Shown: positions 34,710 through 47,157 of the stretch, piece after piece
Layout: each line of letters starts with the position of its first letter
How positions within the stretch are numbered: the stretch's first letter is position 1
Origin: Astropecten irregularis
Taxonomy: Eukaryota > Echinodermata > Asteroidea > Paxillosida > Astropectinidae
Reading direction: 5' to 3'
DNA length: 64,000 nt
Assembly: GCA_963971285.1 (NCBI GenBank)
Contig: OZ020255.1
Coordinates: 8,886,931 to 8,950,930 of the forward strand
The notes under the pieces: model-generated
Seen by the model: only the letters and a program-made list of their open reading frames with translations
Database searches by the model: none
Told to the model about the DNA's origin: nothing
Position numbers and translations under genes: made by a program

Positions 34710-35105
34710 TGGGTGTCGATCCCGGGGGGGGGGGGGGGGGGGGGGTTGGTGGGGGGGGGGGATGGGGGGATATATCCCCCCAATATTTGAGGTGGGGGAT
34801 GGCGTGTATTATCATCCCCCCCCCAATATTTCGAGGTTAAATATCATTCAAGTTTATTGTATAGGCATATTACATGATCCTTGTTGTTTTTTGAGTATTC
34901 GCAGTGAATTTATACTCTTCTGAATATCGTTCTTAAATGCTCTAAAATGCGACTTTTCGACTCTGTTTTTATCAAAAAGTCCCTGGTTTGGGAGGGGGGT
35001 ATCCCATCTCCCACAGCCTCCCCCGCTCGGTCGCTTCGCTCCCTCGCATAGGACACCAAAATCACCAATCATACCCCCCCCCAATCCTGAAAAGAAATTG
35101 ACACC
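34710..35105. repeat. G/C-homopolymer-rich repeat with inverted ends
   Basis: GGTGTCGATCCC at left and ATTGACACCAGT at right. There are poly-G runs at 34723-34762 and poly-C runs near 34820 and 35078, with inverted GGGATATATCCCCCCAATAT blocks. Confidence 0.55.
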
Positions 35106-35119
35106 AGTGGCTTCAACGC

Positions 35120-35190
35120 TGGTTCGGGTTGGATTCGAACTTACGACCTCCTACTTTATACTATCCGTGCTCGACCATCAGGGCTGGATT
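35120..35190 (-). repeat. tRNA-like SINE fragment
   Basis: The - strand has GTCGTAAGTTCGAATCCAA and an A-box-like stretch before it. It is partial. Confidence 0.35.
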
Positions 35191-35544
35191 TCACCAAACA
35201 CTGAGATTGTTTTTAAGATGAGTTGTCAGTATCACCATAGTGATTTGTATTGTGACATCACACTCAAGTTGACCGGTTATAGCAATTAGGATTCATTCAA
35301 ACTTAAGATCAATTTTAGTACTTCGTGAAATCGGCCCCTGACCCCTTAGCTAGCACGGGGCCACTGCGATTGGTTCGAATCCAATACCACACTGGCGCAC
35401 TGCGTCATTGCTGTGACAGGTGGAAGGTATTTAAAACAAGTGTTTTGTGTGCCCATTATTGGACTCGAACCCAAGACAATTTTCTTCTCAACTAAAGACC
35501 AACTAAAAACTTTGGTAAAAAAAAAGAGTGCGAAATGTCCCAGT

Positions 35545-35916
35545 TAAAGGTACATGTAATATCATACTTCGGTTTTTGTCAAAGAACTTACATATTCATG
35601 GGCAAAAATATCAAGGAAGTTACAGTAACAGTCATCTGCGAAAATTTCAGTCCCACACGGTGCCCACATTTTGAGAAAACAGTGAAAAACGGCCACAGTA
35701 TTTCCTAAGTCTTTTCTCTTTTATTTTTGATCTTTTAAAGATCAAAAATAATTTTGGTCACTGGTTTTTACCTTGTCTGGATAAATACAACATTTCAGGC
35801 AGAAAAAGTTTAACAGTATGTTTCTACCATCACCATCTTTATACCCTGTAAGTTATAGGTGAATATGTGACGATTTCTGTTTCGGTATGATACCAAAGTA
35901 TGATAGTACCTTTAAA
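35545..35916. repeat. MITE family A, full copy
   Basis: TTAAAGGTACATGTAATATC ... ACCAAAGTATGATAGTACCTTTAAA. Confidence 0.75.
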
Positions 35917-36795
35917 AGTCTGTTTTCTTTATGTGTACTGTTATTCTGTTTTGTTTTTGTGTGTGCATTTGGGATTTGTTCTTAGTTATTTGCTTCCTGA
36001 AGTTTTTCTGTGCTTTGCCATAGCAGCTCTCTTAACCAAAAAACACCAATTGAACAAAAAACACCGCTTTTATTGGTCCACAAATTATAGTTTCCGATTT
36101 GCTAGTTGCAAAATGCTTTCATTATTAATTCGGACGGGCGGCGTGCACACGCGTCTCATGAATAATTCATGAATAATGCATAATGTAGCCTATTTCCGAG
36201 TTGGCTGCCGGTGCGGACGGCCATCATCATCCGGGGCATATGCCTTGTAATTATAATGAATGATGAATAATGTATGAACTCGGTCGGCAGAGGGCCTCCT
36301 TTTGTTTAGCAGCGGAATTAGCACGGCACGTTTTAGTATAACTTTGTTTATAGGAGCATCGTTGCGACGACCAATGCTCATGTTGTTAGGACACTGGGCC
36401 GAACTCATATATTTTTTTCGAGAGCGAACAAATTTTAACAAGGTTATATTATGCTTGTGTTATTAATAATATACAAATTCATAGCTAGTGTCGGGAGTGC
36501 CAAATTAAGCACTTTTTTTCCTTAAATGATTTCCATTCTGAATCATTTTGTTAATTTTAATGACTTTTTCCCCTATCGCCTAGCTATATTATCTCGTTTA
36601 CTGTTTCGCTTGTTATATGGACAATGTGTCTTTTTGAAACAGAACGGCGCCTGCTTTGAACCATTGTTCGAAGGACCTTGATTTCACGAGACACGAGGCG
36701 TTGAATGGTTAATTATCAGGCCACACGAGGCAATTTAAAGGCGATAGGTTGGGTACAGTCCTCGAGAAGAACCAACATTCGTCTTGATATATTTT

Positions 36796-36868
36796 AAAGG
36801 TAGTATCATACTTTTGTAAGAAACCAAAATAGAAATGTTCACATATTTACGTATAACTTGGATATGAT
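36796..36868. repeat. MITE family A, left-end fragment
   Basis: TTTAAAGGTAGTATCATACT followed by AGAAATGTTCACATATTTAC; then the match stops. Confidence 0.6.
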
Positions 36869-37063
36869 ATACACTGCTGGCGTTGGAAGAGCCTGGAAAT
36901 TGGAATAAACGTGATTGGCCATTGTAGTGTTTGGTACGATGTATTTTCGTACTCTCCCTTCTGATTGGCTAATGAATGTGACGTCGTTTTAAGCTGTTCT
37001 TATTCCAGTGTGTATTGTACTTTTTCAGTAACAGGAGAATTCCCTTGCATTTGCCTTGTGTAC

Positions 37064-37412
37064 ATTTAAAGGTAGTATCATACTTTGGTAAGAAACCAAA
37101 ACAGAAATGTTCACAGATTTACGTAAAACCTACAGGGTATGAAGATGGTAATGGTATAAACATACCGTTAAACTTGTTCCGCCTGAAATGGTGTATTTAT
37201 CCAGAAATTAGTAAAACAACGACCGAATTTTTGGGGGATCTTTTAAAAGATCAAGAATAAAAGAGAAAAGAAAAAGTTTTTCACTGTTTTCTCAAAAAAG
37301 TGGGCATGCACGTAAGGGACTGAAATTTTCACAGATGTCTGTTACTGTATCTCAGTCTTGATATGTTTTCCCATGAATCTGTATTTTTGTGATAAAAACC
37401 AAAGTATGATAA
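37064..37412. repeat. MITE family A copy
   Basis: TTTAAAGGTAGTATCATACT ... AAAACCAAAGTATGATAAT; the right end is slightly truncated where repeat E begins. Confidence 0.7.
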
Positions 37413-37422
37413 TTATTAACCA

Positions 37423-37468
37423 GGTCTCCTGATGATGACCAGAGCAGACAAGTCGAAACGTTGAGACC
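37423..37468 (+). ncRNA. Hammerhead-ribozyme-like motif, repeat E copy 1
   Basis: GGTCTC (37423-37428), core CTGATGA (37429-37435), a weak stem II (GAC...GTC), GAAA (37455-37458), CGTT, and GAGACC (37463-37468) pairing with GGTCTC as stem I. Expected cleavage would be after GTT. One unpaired base lies between CTGATGA and stem II, and stem III is only the palindromic ACGT. The better-paired copy is at 49735. Confidence 0.5.
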
Positions 37469-37578
37469 TTACGAAAAGTGCGAACGAAATAGAAGTGCGA
37501 AAGTACCGGAACGATTGTTACATGGTGTTTCCGCAAACCGATCCACATAATCATTGAAGACTAGATCAAAGACAAATT

Positions 37579-37651
37579 GACTGGAGCGGGATTCGAACCA
37601 GCGACCTCCGGAATACCGTAACGGCGGTATTACCAACTGAGCTATCCAGCC
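37579..37651 (-). repeat. tRNA-like sequence, 73 nt (SINE head or tRNA pseudogene)
   Basis: On the - strand 7-bp acceptor arms GGCTGGA and TCCAGTC frame exactly 73 nt. An A box (TAGCTCAGTTGGT) and B box (GGTTCGAATCC) are present. The D stem has no 3' partner and the anticodon loop cannot be made 7 nt long, so a functional tRNA is unlikely. A tRNA-derived SINE fits better. Confidence 0.5.
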
Positions 37652-37825
37652 TTATGTTGGAGATGTCCCTAATAGCCTGAGTCTAAGCCTCCGTTTCGTA
37701 AACGCCCATAGTACTGATTTGGGGGATGCTTGATATATCCTAGACCCAACCACGGAGTTGGGGGTATTCTCAAGAAGACGGCTTGATGAGTACAATGGTT
37801 GAAACGTCGAATGAAACAGTTTCTT

Positions 37826-38322
37826 TAGCCCTTTTCACACGACGCCCAAAAAACTCTCAACCATTGAGACATTTTCTCAAGGTTGCGAAATCTTACAAAA
37901 GTGTCATCGTGTGAAAGGACACCAATGCTTGAGAGTGACCGACGTCCCTGGTGAATCCTTGAGAGATTTTGACCGAGGTCCGGACCTACGACAAAATTTC
38001 TCAAGGGACCCTTGCGAAGTGCTTTGCAATGCGCATGCGTGTGTTTTCTATGACTTTTTTTGTGTTACATGGCTTTTGCAGACCGCGCGCGCTCCCGCGC
38101 GCTTCACGCACAACCTCCGCGTCGTGATGGTACTAGCAGCATTTTACATTAATCAAATGCATATTTTATCGATAACCCGCGTTCCGTCTCAAGGGAGGCT
38201 TGCGAAATGTTACACTGTACAGTGTGAAAGGACGCAAAAACGGCCGTTTTGTAAGAATTTGCAACCATGAGAAAATATCTCAATGGTTGAGAGTTTTTTT
38301 AGCGTCGTGTGAAAAGGGCTTT
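37826..38322. repeat. TIR element with ~50-bp arms, ~500 bp
   Basis: AGCCCTTTTCACACGACGC with ACTCTCAACCATTGAGA at left is mirrored by TCTCAATGGTTGAGAGT and GCGTCGTGTGAAAAGGGCT at right. Inner pairs GTGTGAAAGGAC and TTGCGAAAT repeat as well. It is non-coding. Confidence 0.8.
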
Positions 38323-39700
38323 AGGAACCCCTCTCTGGTCCACGGAAGATTTGTATTCACATGGTTCTCAACCTGTGAGTTAACTTAGTCTGTTTAATGA
38401 GGAACATATAGTTATATCATGCTTCAAACATGTGTACTTTAGATAGTAAAAGAAAACAGGCATTGCATTATATTGTGGGGTGTCCGCAAGCAATTAGCAC
38501 GATCGTAACGCTGCGCACCGTGTCTATTACTCAGCTCGTGCCGGCTGAAAGGTTTATATCCCCCCGTCGCGTGGACCGCGCGCGAACGGAGCGAAGATGT
38601 GATCCTCGGTGTTAGGGCACAATAAAGTGCTCGCGCGCTGTTTATTGTGTGCCTAAGAGCTTTTTGCGGTGTTTTCTTTTTAAAAAGGGGTTGTATACTT
38701 TTAGATAACATTCACCAAAAAAATCCTTGGCCGTCGAAAGATTTGGGTTTGTTTGCGGAGGTGTGCCTTGTTAAAAAATGATTACGACTTGTCAAATAAT
38801 GCCAGGTCAGCTATAGGAAGGAAATGAGACACACCGAATATGGGGCCAAAACATTGGTCCTCTGTTTGCAACCGGCTGTCCGTCGTTGTTTCCGGGAAAA
38901 ATATCTAGGTGTGTCGTTGCTCAGAAAAGTTTCATGAGTTTGTATTGGCATTCAAACCCTGGACTTATAGCAAGAGAAAACAACGTGTCGCCGATTTAAG
39001 AAGAAATGGTCCCCCGTTGGGAAGCACGTGTACAAAACCATGAAGCTGTCGGTAAAAAGGTCTAAGTCCGAACAAAAGAGGTAAAAATAAGAGCTCCACA
39101 ATAGGAGGTAGTGACGAAAGTTAATGGTGAGAATGGGGAGCACTGAACGTGTTGGTAAAACACACACCAAGTGTTCTTCGAGCGTGTACGGTACATTGCG
39201 TTCGGTCCAGGAGGATAAAGGAACTACAATGAAACCATTGTTGTCCTCGAACGGACTTCTTGCGTTCGAAATCGTCCTCGGACGTCCTAAATATGTGCTT
39301 AGTCTATGGGTGTTTATTTAGAGTACTGGGACAATAGAAAAGACAATGCGTTGTCCTCGGACAGTATGTGAAGCATGGACGTGCCGTGTGCAGTGAATCG
39401 CACGAACCCGATGATACTTCAAGCGTTATTCCCCAATGCAGAGAATCGCAGAGCAAGGGAACGGCATGCTTGCTCCGTGCCTCGTCCGACGATGCAGATA
39501 CAACAAAATGAGGAAACTGAACCAAGACTCGAGGCCGGCCGTTTATTCCATTAAAATAATTCGCAACTTATCCACAATCCCAACACTTATGAAACTATAT
39601 AAGAGGAAACTCTTATTTACTTTGCTGTATAAAAATTCGGCATTTCTTCGAGAGCAAAGTTGTCCCGCTCAATAACTTTATACATATGAATTAGTACAAG
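38323..39700. other. No gene recognised
   Basis: It holds an imperfect hairpin at about 38612-38656 (TTAGGGCACAATAAAGTGC and GTTTATTGTGTGCCTAA). It is otherwise unique-looking, with GC-richer patches. Confidence 0.4.
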
Positions 39701-39760
39701 TAATAAACTGCTGCAAACTGCTCATCAACCAAAATAATTACCTGAAATATTGTCATTTAG

Positions 39761-40303
39761 CCTTTGAGAAAGATCCTGCTAGGATCGAAACATCAGACCC
39801 TCCTAACTCTGAGCAGCCTTTGAGAAAGATCCTGCTAGGATCGAAACGTCAGACCCTCCTAACTCTGAGCAGACTTTGAGAAAGATCCTGCTAGGATCGA
39901 AACATCAGGCCCTCCTAAGTCTGAGCAGACTTTGAGAAAGATCCTGCTAGGATCGAAACGTCAGGCCCTCCTAACTCTTAGCAACCTTTGAGAAAGATCC
40001 TGCTAGGATCGAAACATCAGGCCATCCTAACTCTGAGCAGCCTTTGAGAAAGATCCAGCTCGAAACGTCCATCCTAACTCTGAGCAGCCTTTGAGAAAGA
40101 TCCCGCTAAGATCGAAACGTCAGACCCTCCTAACTCTGAGCAGCCTTTGAGAAAGATCCTGCTAGGATCGAAACATCAGGCCATCCTAACTCTGAGCAGC
40201 CTTTGTAGAAAGATCCTGCTAGGATCGAAACATCAAACCATCCTAACTCTGAGCAGCCTTTGAGAAAGATCCTGCTAGGATCGAAACGTCAGGCCCTCCT
40301 AAC
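39761..40303 (+). repeat. Tandem array of repeat D: ten ~56-bp units, hammerhead-like
   Basis: The units read CCTTTGAGAAAGATCCTGCT, AGGATCGAAACGTCAG, CCCTCCTAACTCTGAGCAG. GATCC/GGATC forms a hairpin, GAAAC(G/A)TC follows, and AGGC can pair with GCCT of the next unit. The array is preceded by the conserved flank ACTGCTGCAAACTGCTCATC (39709-39728). Confidence 0.85.
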
Positions 40304-41289
40304 TTCAACCAATAAATAATTCATTTTAAACTATAGCATACATAATACCCGAACAACATGCATGGATGACAACTTTGAGGTCTTTTCCCCGTTCTATTTT
40401 AAAATTCAAATTCACAAGGACATTTTTTTTTGTCCATGGAGAGCTACAAAAGAAGAGGGAGGACCAAAAAAAGGGACAGCTTTTGGGTGGTGGAGGGGGG
40501 CTAAGAGTGCCGAGGCCCGGTATACCTAAATCCGTGATCACTGGTGTGTGCAGAGCCTTTGGATTGGCAGTGTGCACCATACACACGGGCGGATGTCGGA
40601 TCATTGATTAGTAATCATGCACGGAAAAGAAAAAAAAACCCAAACAACTAAAATGTGACTGAAAGAATAGAAATTATAATTATAATGCCGCGCTCATCAA
40701 TCACTTAGAGAGAGAGTATAATATAATTATACAGTGACACTGTATAGGTTTTTGCACTTTTTTGCCTAAATTCAGCGGTAGTAAAATGGCACCTGTTTCG
40801 GTTTTTTTTCTCTTCTAAGCTTCTTTATTCCGACACGTAGACCTATCTCTGTACACAAGGCAGCAAGTGCAGCTCGTGTGGGTTCGCGGCCGCTAGTTGA
40901 ACCCGTGGGCCTAGTTACATGTATTAGAACAATACGGAATTTCGAGTTGGGATCACAGTCATTTTTTATTGTCTCGTTCGAATAATAAACGGATGATAAT
41001 AAAATTAAAACAAACTAAGAAGTTCACTCGAGGTTTCACGGAAGGAAAGCGTTGCTTGGAAAAGTTTTTGTTTGTTTGTTTGTTTGATCAAAAGGGGGCA
41101 CTGTACTTGAATGTTCAGAATCACTGCTGTGAATTCTTTTGTGTCAATGTATTGAGCCTATAGTCCCCACGCTGTTTCCGTGGTGTTCTGGGCTTGTGGG
41201 CAAATTAGACTTGTCTTTATTCACCATTTCCAGCAGCGAAACAATCCCCAATCGCAAGAAGGGTTAGGGGTTATAGGGTTAGGCAGAGT

Positions 41290-41573
41290 GCAGGCGCGGT
41301 TCTAGAGCCAAAATTTTTGGGGGGCTAGAAGAGCCATTATTTTGGGTTCTTCTAACACTCGCTTCTGCTATGTCTTATTAGGGGTCGAAAAACATGCACA
41401 TTATAGCCCACACAACGCGTTTTTATGTAATTGGCGCTTAATAACTGAACAAATCCAGTATTTTCAAGATTTTTTTTTTCACTTGCATTTTTTGGGGGGG
41501 CTAGACAAAATTTTGGGGGGGCTACAGCCCCCCCTAGCCCCCCCCCCCCGTAGAACCGCGCCTGGCAGAGTGT
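41290..41573. repeat. MITE family G copy (CAGGCGCGGTTCTAGA ends)
   Basis: CAGGCGCGGTTCTAGAGCC at left and GTAGAACCGCGCCTG at right. The interior AACACTCGCTTCTGCTATGT is shared with 57160-57474. Confidence 0.75.
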
Positions 41574-41823
41574 ACACTGTAAACAATTTCGGTAACATTT
41601 TCGGTAACATGTTGCCCAGTTAGGGTAACACAACTGGGCAGCACGACTTTGGGCTCCTGTGTACACTAGCAATAAATTTGGCCGACCCAACAAGTTACCG
41701 AGATGTTGCTGCGACATAATATTACCCAACTCTGTGTTTTGCTCTGTGTATACCGACAACATTTTCAGGAACAACGTACCTGGGCAACATGTTACCGAAA
41801 ATATTGACAGTGTGCACTCTGCT
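41573..41823. repeat. TIR element (GCAGAGTGTACACTGT ends)
   Basis: GCAGAGTGTACACTGTAAAC...CGGTAACATGTTGCCCAG at left is mirrored by CTGGGCAACATGTTACCG...GACAGTGTGCACTCTGC at right. A short telomere-like TTAGGGTTAGGGTTAGG follows at 41824. Confidence 0.7.
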
Positions 41824-42318
41824 TTAGGGTTAGGGTTAGGACTAACAGAACTTTGCGTATTAATTCACATGATGACATTTTGGACAACGAACAGTACACC
41901 GTTATTCTTGACATTATGCACAAAGGCCCATTATATTGAAATTGCCAAAGGACCTTTTGCTCACCAATGTGTTTTAAAGTTCACGATGTTTCTTCCAATC
42001 AACCAGATGTGTCTTTCATAAAATGTGAAATCATTGTTTGTGGGTCGTGTTGCAATATAAATTTGGGATTTGTCTTTACTGCATTTATTTTCATTCTGGT
42101 GAACAAATAAAGTTTCTTAAAAACCACTGTTTGCCTTTGGTAGCCATTTTGTAATCTTCCGTGTGCAGAATTTTGCCATAATGAAGGCCTAAAGACTAAC
42201 TGTAATGGTTGACTCCAATTTGTGTCGAATAAGGACGCAGTAAACATTGCCTCATACCATAAAATAAAGTCAGTTTGAATTCAGTGGAAGCATTGACGCA
42301 TAGGCATAGACTAGCATG

Positions 42319-42605
42319 GGCGCGAGTCCACGGAGTGACAACAGGGAAGTGCGTTCCGTGGACATCTCGTGTCGTATAAGGTCCACACAGTGTCTGTAAG
42401 AACGGCATGCGCACATTGTGGTCCATGGAGTGAATCAGGGACGTGCGTCCCGTGGACATCTCGTCTTTTAAAGGTCCACACAGTGCCTGTCCGGACAGCA
42501 TGTGCACTTTGTGGTCCACGGAGTGAATCAGGGAAGAGCGTTCCGTGGACATCTCGTGTCGTATAAGGTCCACACAGTGCCTGTCCGGACGTCATGCGCA
42601 CATTA
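42319..42605. repeat. Minisatellite, ~94-bp unit, about three copies
   Basis: The units share GTCCACGGAGTGAATCAGGG, CGTGGACATCTCGT and AAGGTCCACACAGTGCCTGT. Open frames on both strands follow the repeat and are not genes. Confidence 0.85.
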
Positions 42606-42949
42606 TGCACTGAGATCAAACGTGTTGCCCACAGACCGCAATGGCTCAACTTGTTCGATTACAATTGTTTTAACGCGGTTTGTCCTGCCAGTGTGAACAA
42701 GCTATTGAAGTTCTTGTCCAATTTTGAAATTTGTTAAGCTGTCCACGTGCTGCACGTCGGCTCATGTGGCAGGATGTTGTTTGATGTCCGATCTGACTCG
42801 TACGCTGTTAAGTACCGGCTATCAGTTCAGCGTGTTTACCAGTGTTGTTTCGGCGACACAGGCCGGGCTGCTGCAGGCTATAATTGCCTCGTTAATACTG
42901 ACTTAACCCGTGTTTAAAGAATGCCATTAATTTTCAGACACCCCTCTCA

Positions 42950-43215
42950 GCTCACAAAATGCATTGCATGTAGACCGCGCCTGTACGTACGGGGCGGGTG
43001 CCGTACTAGACCGACCGCGGCCTATGCAGCGCCTGATCTGACCGGGGCCGCACGCGCGCACCGCGGCACCGGCGCGACTCACCAATAATCGCCCGGTACT
43101 CAACGCCACGAGAGCGTTCCGTTCAACCCGGGACAACACTACACATCGCCGCGCCCAGTCGATACAACCGGCTTCAATCAGTCGGAGTCGGTGGCGGTGA
43201 AGGGGGAGATGAAGG
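42950..43215. promoter_or_regulatory. GC-rich island
   Basis: CpG-rich stretch (GGGGCCGCACGCGCGCACCG, CGGCACCGGCGCGACTC) with an ACCAAT box near 43081. No gene is attached to it. Confidence 0.25.
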
Positions 43216-43709
43216 TATGAAAAAATATATTAATACATCACCGGGAAGGAAATATTAATTTCGGCGACGAGAATGAAATAAGAATGAGTGCAAACATCAA
43301 CCGGCCGATTAAAAAAAAAAAAAAAAAAAAGACCAAGCAAAAAAAGAAAATAATAATAATAGCGAAACTTCAGCCGCTGCACGTGTTCCGTATTAAATTT
43401 TCCACCCTTGTATATCGATTGGTTGTTAATTTTACGCGGCCGCACAAAAAAAAACGCAAGTTCGCTGGGCGAGTGGTGGTGATCAAAGCCAGTTACCCAT
43501 AGTCAAATAATTATATTATATGCCTCGGGCGAACGGCCTTCGTGTGCAAACAAGGGCCCCTAATATTTACTCATTTCCCCCCTCCCACCGCATCATATAT
43601 ATTTAATTGCTCATTTTTATTTCCAGGCTTTACAAAACGTCAGGCTACTGATTATTACTTTGATAGGGAAGATGCTGATATTTATTGGCAAGTTTCAGAT
43701 CGAGTTTCT

Positions 43710-44432
43710 TTAAAGATAGGCCTAATATCGTCACTTTGGTTCTCTGTTAAAGATACAGATTCATGGGCATAAATATCAAGGAAGATACAGTAACATGCTT
43801 CTGTGAAATTTTCAGTCCCACACGGTGCCCACTTTTTGAGAAAACAATGAAAACTCCCCGCCACAATATTAAAAAAGAATCTTTTCACAGTTATTTTGAA
43901 TCTTTAAATTAAAAGATCAAAATTATTTTTGATCGTTGTTTTACTCTTTTCTGGATAAATACAGCATTATATGCAGAAATATTTTAACGGTATGTTTCTA
44001 CCATCACCATCTGTATACTCTGCAAGTTATAGGTAAATCTAAGGAAATTTCCGTTTCGGTATGCTACCAAAGTATGAAACTACCTTTAAAGATAATATTA
44101 TACTTTGGTTTTCTGTTAACGAAATACAGATTCACATGGGCAAAAATATCACGGGTCTGAGATACGATAACAGTCATCTGTGAAAATGTCAGTCCCATAC
44201 GGTGCCCACTTTTTGAGAAAACAGTGAAAAACGCCCACAGTATTCTTTTAAATCTTTTCACCATTATTTTTGATCTTTAAAAGATTGAATTTTGTTTGGG
44301 TCTTTACTCTTTTTCTGGATAAATACAGCATTTCGGGTCGAAATGTTTTTACGATATTTTTCTACCATCACCATAGGTAAATCTGTGAATATTTCTGTTT
44401 CGGTTTCCTACCAAAGTATGATACTTTAAGCA
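43710..44432. repeat. Two adjacent MITE family A copies
   Basis: Copy one is 43710-44092 and copy two 44090-44432. Both contain GAAAACAGTGAAAA-like blocks and TATGTTTCTACCATCACCAT or close variants. They share the boundary CTACCTTTAAAGATAATATT. Confidence 0.75.
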
Positions 44433-44635
44433 CAGGAAATTACTTCGTTTAAAGCAAACTGCATGGTATGATATAACATTGTTCATGTGATGTTTATTGT
44501 TGTCGTGTTAACGATAACGTGCTTTCTGATAGTGGGTTGTTCAGTAAAACATTCGCATGGGGCTTGGAGCTGGCTATCTGACTTACAATTTGGTCATTAC
44601 AAAAAATTCTTATCTATTTTATCCATTTATTTAAA

Positions 44636-44812
44636 CCTACTCTCTAAATGAAAAAGAGTGAAAAATACCACTCGGGGCCAGAATGAAAAATCACTCCAAA
44701 TGATGCAAACTTCACTCTATAAGAGTGGAAGACAACTCCAAAAAGAGTTGTCCCTCATATGGCTCTTCAAAGAGTGGCTTTTCACTCTTTTGCATTTAGA
44801 TAGTAGTTATTC
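44636..44812. repeat. Palindromic MITE family J, copy 1
   Basis: AAAGAGTGAAAAATACCACT at left and AGTGGCTTTTCACTCTTTTG at right, with an inner GACAACTC/GAGTTGTC pair. It is related in inverse to 48871-49106. Confidence 0.7.
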
Positions 44813-45789
44813 CATGATATTTGCTCATTTTTAATTTTCTGTTAATTATTGGTGCATAAGCAAATTCTGTATTAACTTAACCAATTCGAAGAAATTAAAT
44901 AATCGGTCGTACCGTACCATTGTTCTTGCAGTACATTGTTATATAGTACCACACAATAAAGACGCCCTAACCACAATAGCCATTGTTTTAATAGATAAGG
45001 AGCTGACTCAGTGCATTGCCTATGCAATAATTATATGACTGGCTAGCTTATCAACCTACTTCTATTGTACTACATGTATCTATCGATTCTTCATCCTTTT
45101 CACCTAACACTGCCCTGTCGTACCGCCAGAAAAATTCGGGCCTGTTTTCTTTCGAGAAGCTGTTTTGTTTTCAAGCACCAAAACGGAAAAAAAACCAATA
45201 AGCGTCTGTCTATCAATATAGTTTTCTTCCTCATTTATTTTTTACTCCTCACTTTTTTTCCCCACCACGTTCCCCCGTTGTTTAAATTGCCACATCGGCA
45301 AGCAATTAGCCTCGGAATTATTAATAATCAACCGGTAGATAAAATAATCACAATACTGATCATAATAATTAAGGTACAAAAACCTAGGCCCGGGGGTATA
45401 GGCCTACAATGGGCCGACTGAGCAATGGGCCAAACATTGCGAGGCTTGCAGCTAGCTATACGCACGTGCGGCTGGTTTTGTCTTCCGTAGCTCATGGGGA
45501 AGGCGATTCGCGTGCGCAGAATGGATTTGCCTTCACTCCTAAAAAGTCATAATCGTCTGTCCGTGCCGAGCCGTGGCGCGATGGATGGGAGATGTTGTCA
45601 ATGAAGGAGGGACCTTGTTCAAGAATCAATAACACCCATGAATTTTATTTATTTGACTATTTATCCTTATTTTCTTAATTTTTTTTGCATTTTTTTTAAT
45701 CTGTAGGATGTCTTTCGCAACAATAACCTCATTGCCACTGTGTACCCGTCAGGAAAGACTTGTAACCTAACCACAATATCAAAGAGGTG

Positions 45790-45804
45790 AAGAAGAAGAA
45801 GAAC

Positions 45805-45837
<33 letters not shown>

Positions 45838-45852
45838 GTCAACAACAACAGC
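45790..45852. repeat. GAA/AAC trinucleotide microsatellite
   Basis: GAAGAAGAAGAACAACAACA continuing in AAC units with one interruption. Confidence 0.9.
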
Positions 45853-46808
45853 CACACGCATTGTGGGTTTAATTCTATTTTCTGGCTCGCGTCGGCAGAA
45901 AGATTTCATGGCACAAAAATGTGTTTTTACTGAGGCGATTTTCAATTTGCCGTTTTTAATATTTGCCAAGAACTGAAGTTTTGACATTCAACGTCGAAAG
46001 ATATTTAAACAAAATTTCAACATAAAAAAACATAAGTGGCTATATAATTATTTCAAAATGACAATAGTTTGAAGTATTCCCATTTTTGTTCAATGACTGA
46101 CGCAAGAACAAAGGAATGTCCGTGTTGGAGGGTGCACGGGGTATGTGTGCATGCCGTGTATTGACCGCCTCGCCCGGCGTCGTTGGCCATGGCCGCACGC
46201 GAAGTCAAAAGACCGTCAAGGCTCCCCTTAATTCGGTAACTTATTACAAGTCGGCTTATCATCTCCGGACCCATTCATTGTTTAGTGCATGCAATGTCAA
46301 TGCGCACGCGACTGTTTGAACAATTATTATTTACGCAAGACACCCTCTCCCCCATTTCCACCGTAGCTCGTAAATTATTTTGCAGGTGTTTCCGTTTTAT
46401 TTCACTGTTCTGGTTCACGGAGGTATAATAATTGACAAGTTGTGCGCATCTGAAAGGGTCCAGATCGCCCCCCGTTCGGCCTGCGTGGATATTAAGTGAG
46501 AGTGTAAAATTATTATGACACCTTCGTTGTTGGTTTTATTTTTTTGGTCGTCGAGAAACGATCGCGTTGCCTTTTTTCGCTGAAGTTCATGGAGAGATGA
46601 TTGGCTTTTATTGTGTGTGTATGGTAATTTTACCAATTTCCAAAATATAATTTGGAAGCTTAATTTTTACCGCCTTAATTTTGAAGTTTGAAACCAAGAG
46701 TTTCAACGGCACTTCTGTATTTTTGTCCCCGTGTAAGTTTGTAAGGTTTGCCAGTAGAACACATTAATTTTGTCGATACACACTTTTTCGACCGTTTTAA
46801 ATCATGTC

Positions 46809-47043
46809 AGGGGCCTTTCTCAAAGCTCGGTTCCGTGCTCCGGCTCCATTTCCTGAATCCATTTTAACATTACGGGTACCAAAATGGAGACTTTTCGCTG
46901 CGGTTTTGAAGTAGATTCTCTGGTTCGAACACGGAAACAGAGCTTCAGCTTCAATAAAACACAACCTATACCTTTAGTAAATGGACTACAGAGACCAAGC
47001 CAGAGCCAGAGCCGGAGCCGAGCTTTGAGGAAGGTCCTATAGG
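46809..47043. repeat. MITE family H copy
   Basis: CCTTTCTCAAAGCTCGGTTC at left and GAGCCGAGCTTTGAGGAAGG at right. Confidence 0.75.
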
Positions 47044-47157
47044 TTTCATCAGACGTGCACAGCGCCCTCTAGTGTCGCGTACCGTTGGATATCTCAGCTC
47101 ATTATTTTTTTTTTTCAGCGCCTTCCATCGTGTTAATAATCTCGTGTTATTATTGTA

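Noticed and set aside
37579-37651. Functional tRNA gene
   Set aside because: D stem cannot pair and the anticodon loop is not 7 nt; better as a SINE head or pseudogene.
39761-40303. CRISPR-like array
   Set aside because: The units are contiguous with no variable spacers and the genome is eukaryotic; it is a tandem repeat.
41263-41840. TTAGGG-like runs at 41263 and 41824 (also 32389)
   Set aside because: Only two to three imperfect repeats each; too short to call an interstitial telomere.
45667-45987. 106-codon frame with a Val-rich stretch
   Set aside because: The Val run is the translated AAC microsatellite.
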